Part shown: piece by piece, positions 6,536 through 7,203 of the stretch
How positions within the stretch are numbered: position 1 is the first letter of the stretch
Layout: each line of letters opens with the position of its first letter
Source of the DNA: an uncultured Peptococcaceae bacterium
GTDB lineage: Bacteria; Bacillota; Peptococcia; Peptococcales; Peptococcaceae
Direction: 5' to 3'
NCBI GenBank assembly: GCA_902496505.1
Contig: CABVBB010000104.1
Coordinates: 1-7,203, forward strand
DNA length: 7,203 bases
Program-made: the position numbers and the translations under genes
Notes under the pieces: model-generated
Databases searched by the model: none
Told to the model about the DNA's origin: nothing
What the model saw: only the letters and a program-made list of their open reading frames with translations

Positions 6536-7113
6536 TTCCCCGCCTCCTCTGCTTCGCGTTCCAGCTTTGACGCGCTGTTGTCCAGAAACATCAGGATCGC
6601 GAAGAGAAATATGTTGAGATTATTTGCTTCTTCCATATAGCCATACAGCGTCAAAAATTCCAGCATCTCCAGCCGACGGAGGCTGAGACCAAGCATGACC
6701 ATGGCCCAAAAGATGAGCCCGCCCAAAAGCCACGGAACTATCCTGGCTCTGCCGCTTGACCAGCGGCCGCCCAGCGTTCGCCAGATCACCCAGATCAGCA
6801 TGGTGCCTACGGCCAGCACCTCATATCGCAGATGGTACAAGATGTAATTCCGGGCGGGCACCGCCTGCGTGTAATAAGCGATGTTATTGAGTTCCGTTGC
6901 CAAATAGATCACCGAAGCGATGGCGCAGACGCCATACGCTAAGCTCACGCCTTTGCTGTAGGTCAGTTTTTTCTGGTACTGCCATATGATCATAACCACG
7001 ATCAAAAACACCAGCGCCGCCTGCAAAGCAGGATACAGCCAGTGCCATGTATTCAGCCCAGTATAATGCGATTCCTGCACAGTATACGGCAAAATTTCTC
7101 TCAACATATCCAT
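6532..7113 (-). CDS. Polytopic membrane protein of unknown function (193 aa)
   Basis: The product has four or five hydrophobic helices, at about residues 26-45, 56-74, 98-114, 126-146 and more weakly 166-178, with a charged C-terminus (KLEREAEEAGK) probably in the cytosol. No family is recognised and no catalytic motif is visible. Polar residues within or beside the helices include E74, H94, R96 and R147. Start: ATG 7113 follows GGGAGAGAGGGGA; an in-frame ATG at 7107 is equally well placed, changing only two residues. Its TGA overlaps the ATG of the next gene (ATGA), so the two are cotranscribed and probably work together. I see no convincing promoter in the 90 bases before it (7114-7203), so the unit may begin outside the window. 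Confidence 0.8.
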   Translation of the reverse strand: MDMLREILPYTVQESHYTGLNTWHWLYPALQAALVFLIVVMIIWQYQKKLTYSKGVSLAYGVCAIASVIYLATELNNIAYYTQAVPARNYILYHLRYEVLAVGTMLIWVIWRTLGGRWSSGRARIVPWLLGGLIFWAMVMLGLSLRRLEMLEFLTLYGYMEEANNLNIFLFAILMFLDNSASKLEREAEEAGK

Positions 7114-7203
7114 TCCCCTCTCTCCCTAGTTTCCCCATCCGCTATGCTCTGGCATCACCCTTGCTGCCTCTCTGAATGTTTGTCAGGAATCCCACGTATA
7201 GAT

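Noticed and set aside
7114..7203. Search for a promoter or upstream gene end before 7113
   Set aside because: CTGACA near 7180 has no matching -10 at proper distance, and no coding signal is visible in this short edge.

Overview
The window looks like chromosomal DNA of a moderately GC-rich Bacillota (low-GC Gram-positive lineage, possibly a gut Clostridia or Negativicutes member). The basis is strong GGAGG-type ribosome binding sites, sigma-A-like promoters, hairpin-plus-T-tract terminators and the style of the recognisable proteins. I cannot name the genus. I see no insertion sequence, tRNA, rRNA, CRISPR or phage gene.

Layout. Nearly everything lies on the minus strand. At the left edge (1-1339) is the N-terminal three quarters of an ABC exporter half-transporter, cut by the window end, with a good promoter behind it. 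Next (1568-2365) is a six-helix membrane protein of unknown function, ending in its own terminator. Across a divergent promoter region sits the only plus-strand gene (2516-3838), a compact signal-peptide-less member of the neutral/alkaline ceramidase family. It has its own promoter and meets the next gene tail to tail over a shared hairpin terminator. That next gene (3922-4995, minus) is rsgA, the circularly permuted GTPase of 30S ribosome maturation. It has a 178-base leader holding a possible short upstream reading frame and two mutually exclusive pairings, one of which covers the rsgA ribosome binding site.

The right third (5174-7113, minus) is a group of unrecognised membrane or membrane-anchored proteins in two transcription units. 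The upstream unit pairs a polytopic membrane protein (6532-7113) with a single-pass exported protein (5900-6535), overlapping as ATGA. The downstream unit starts from an extended -10 promoter and encodes a 41-residue (or 36-residue) single-helix protein (5732-5857), then a second single-pass exported protein (5174-5713) 18 bases later.

The most notable points are: the reading frame 5900-6535 runs through a perfect terminator hairpin and stops inside the -10 box of the next promoter, which suggests a frameshift near its 3' end; the previously uncalled small membrane protein; the ceramidase-like enzyme without a signal peptide; and the rsgA leader.
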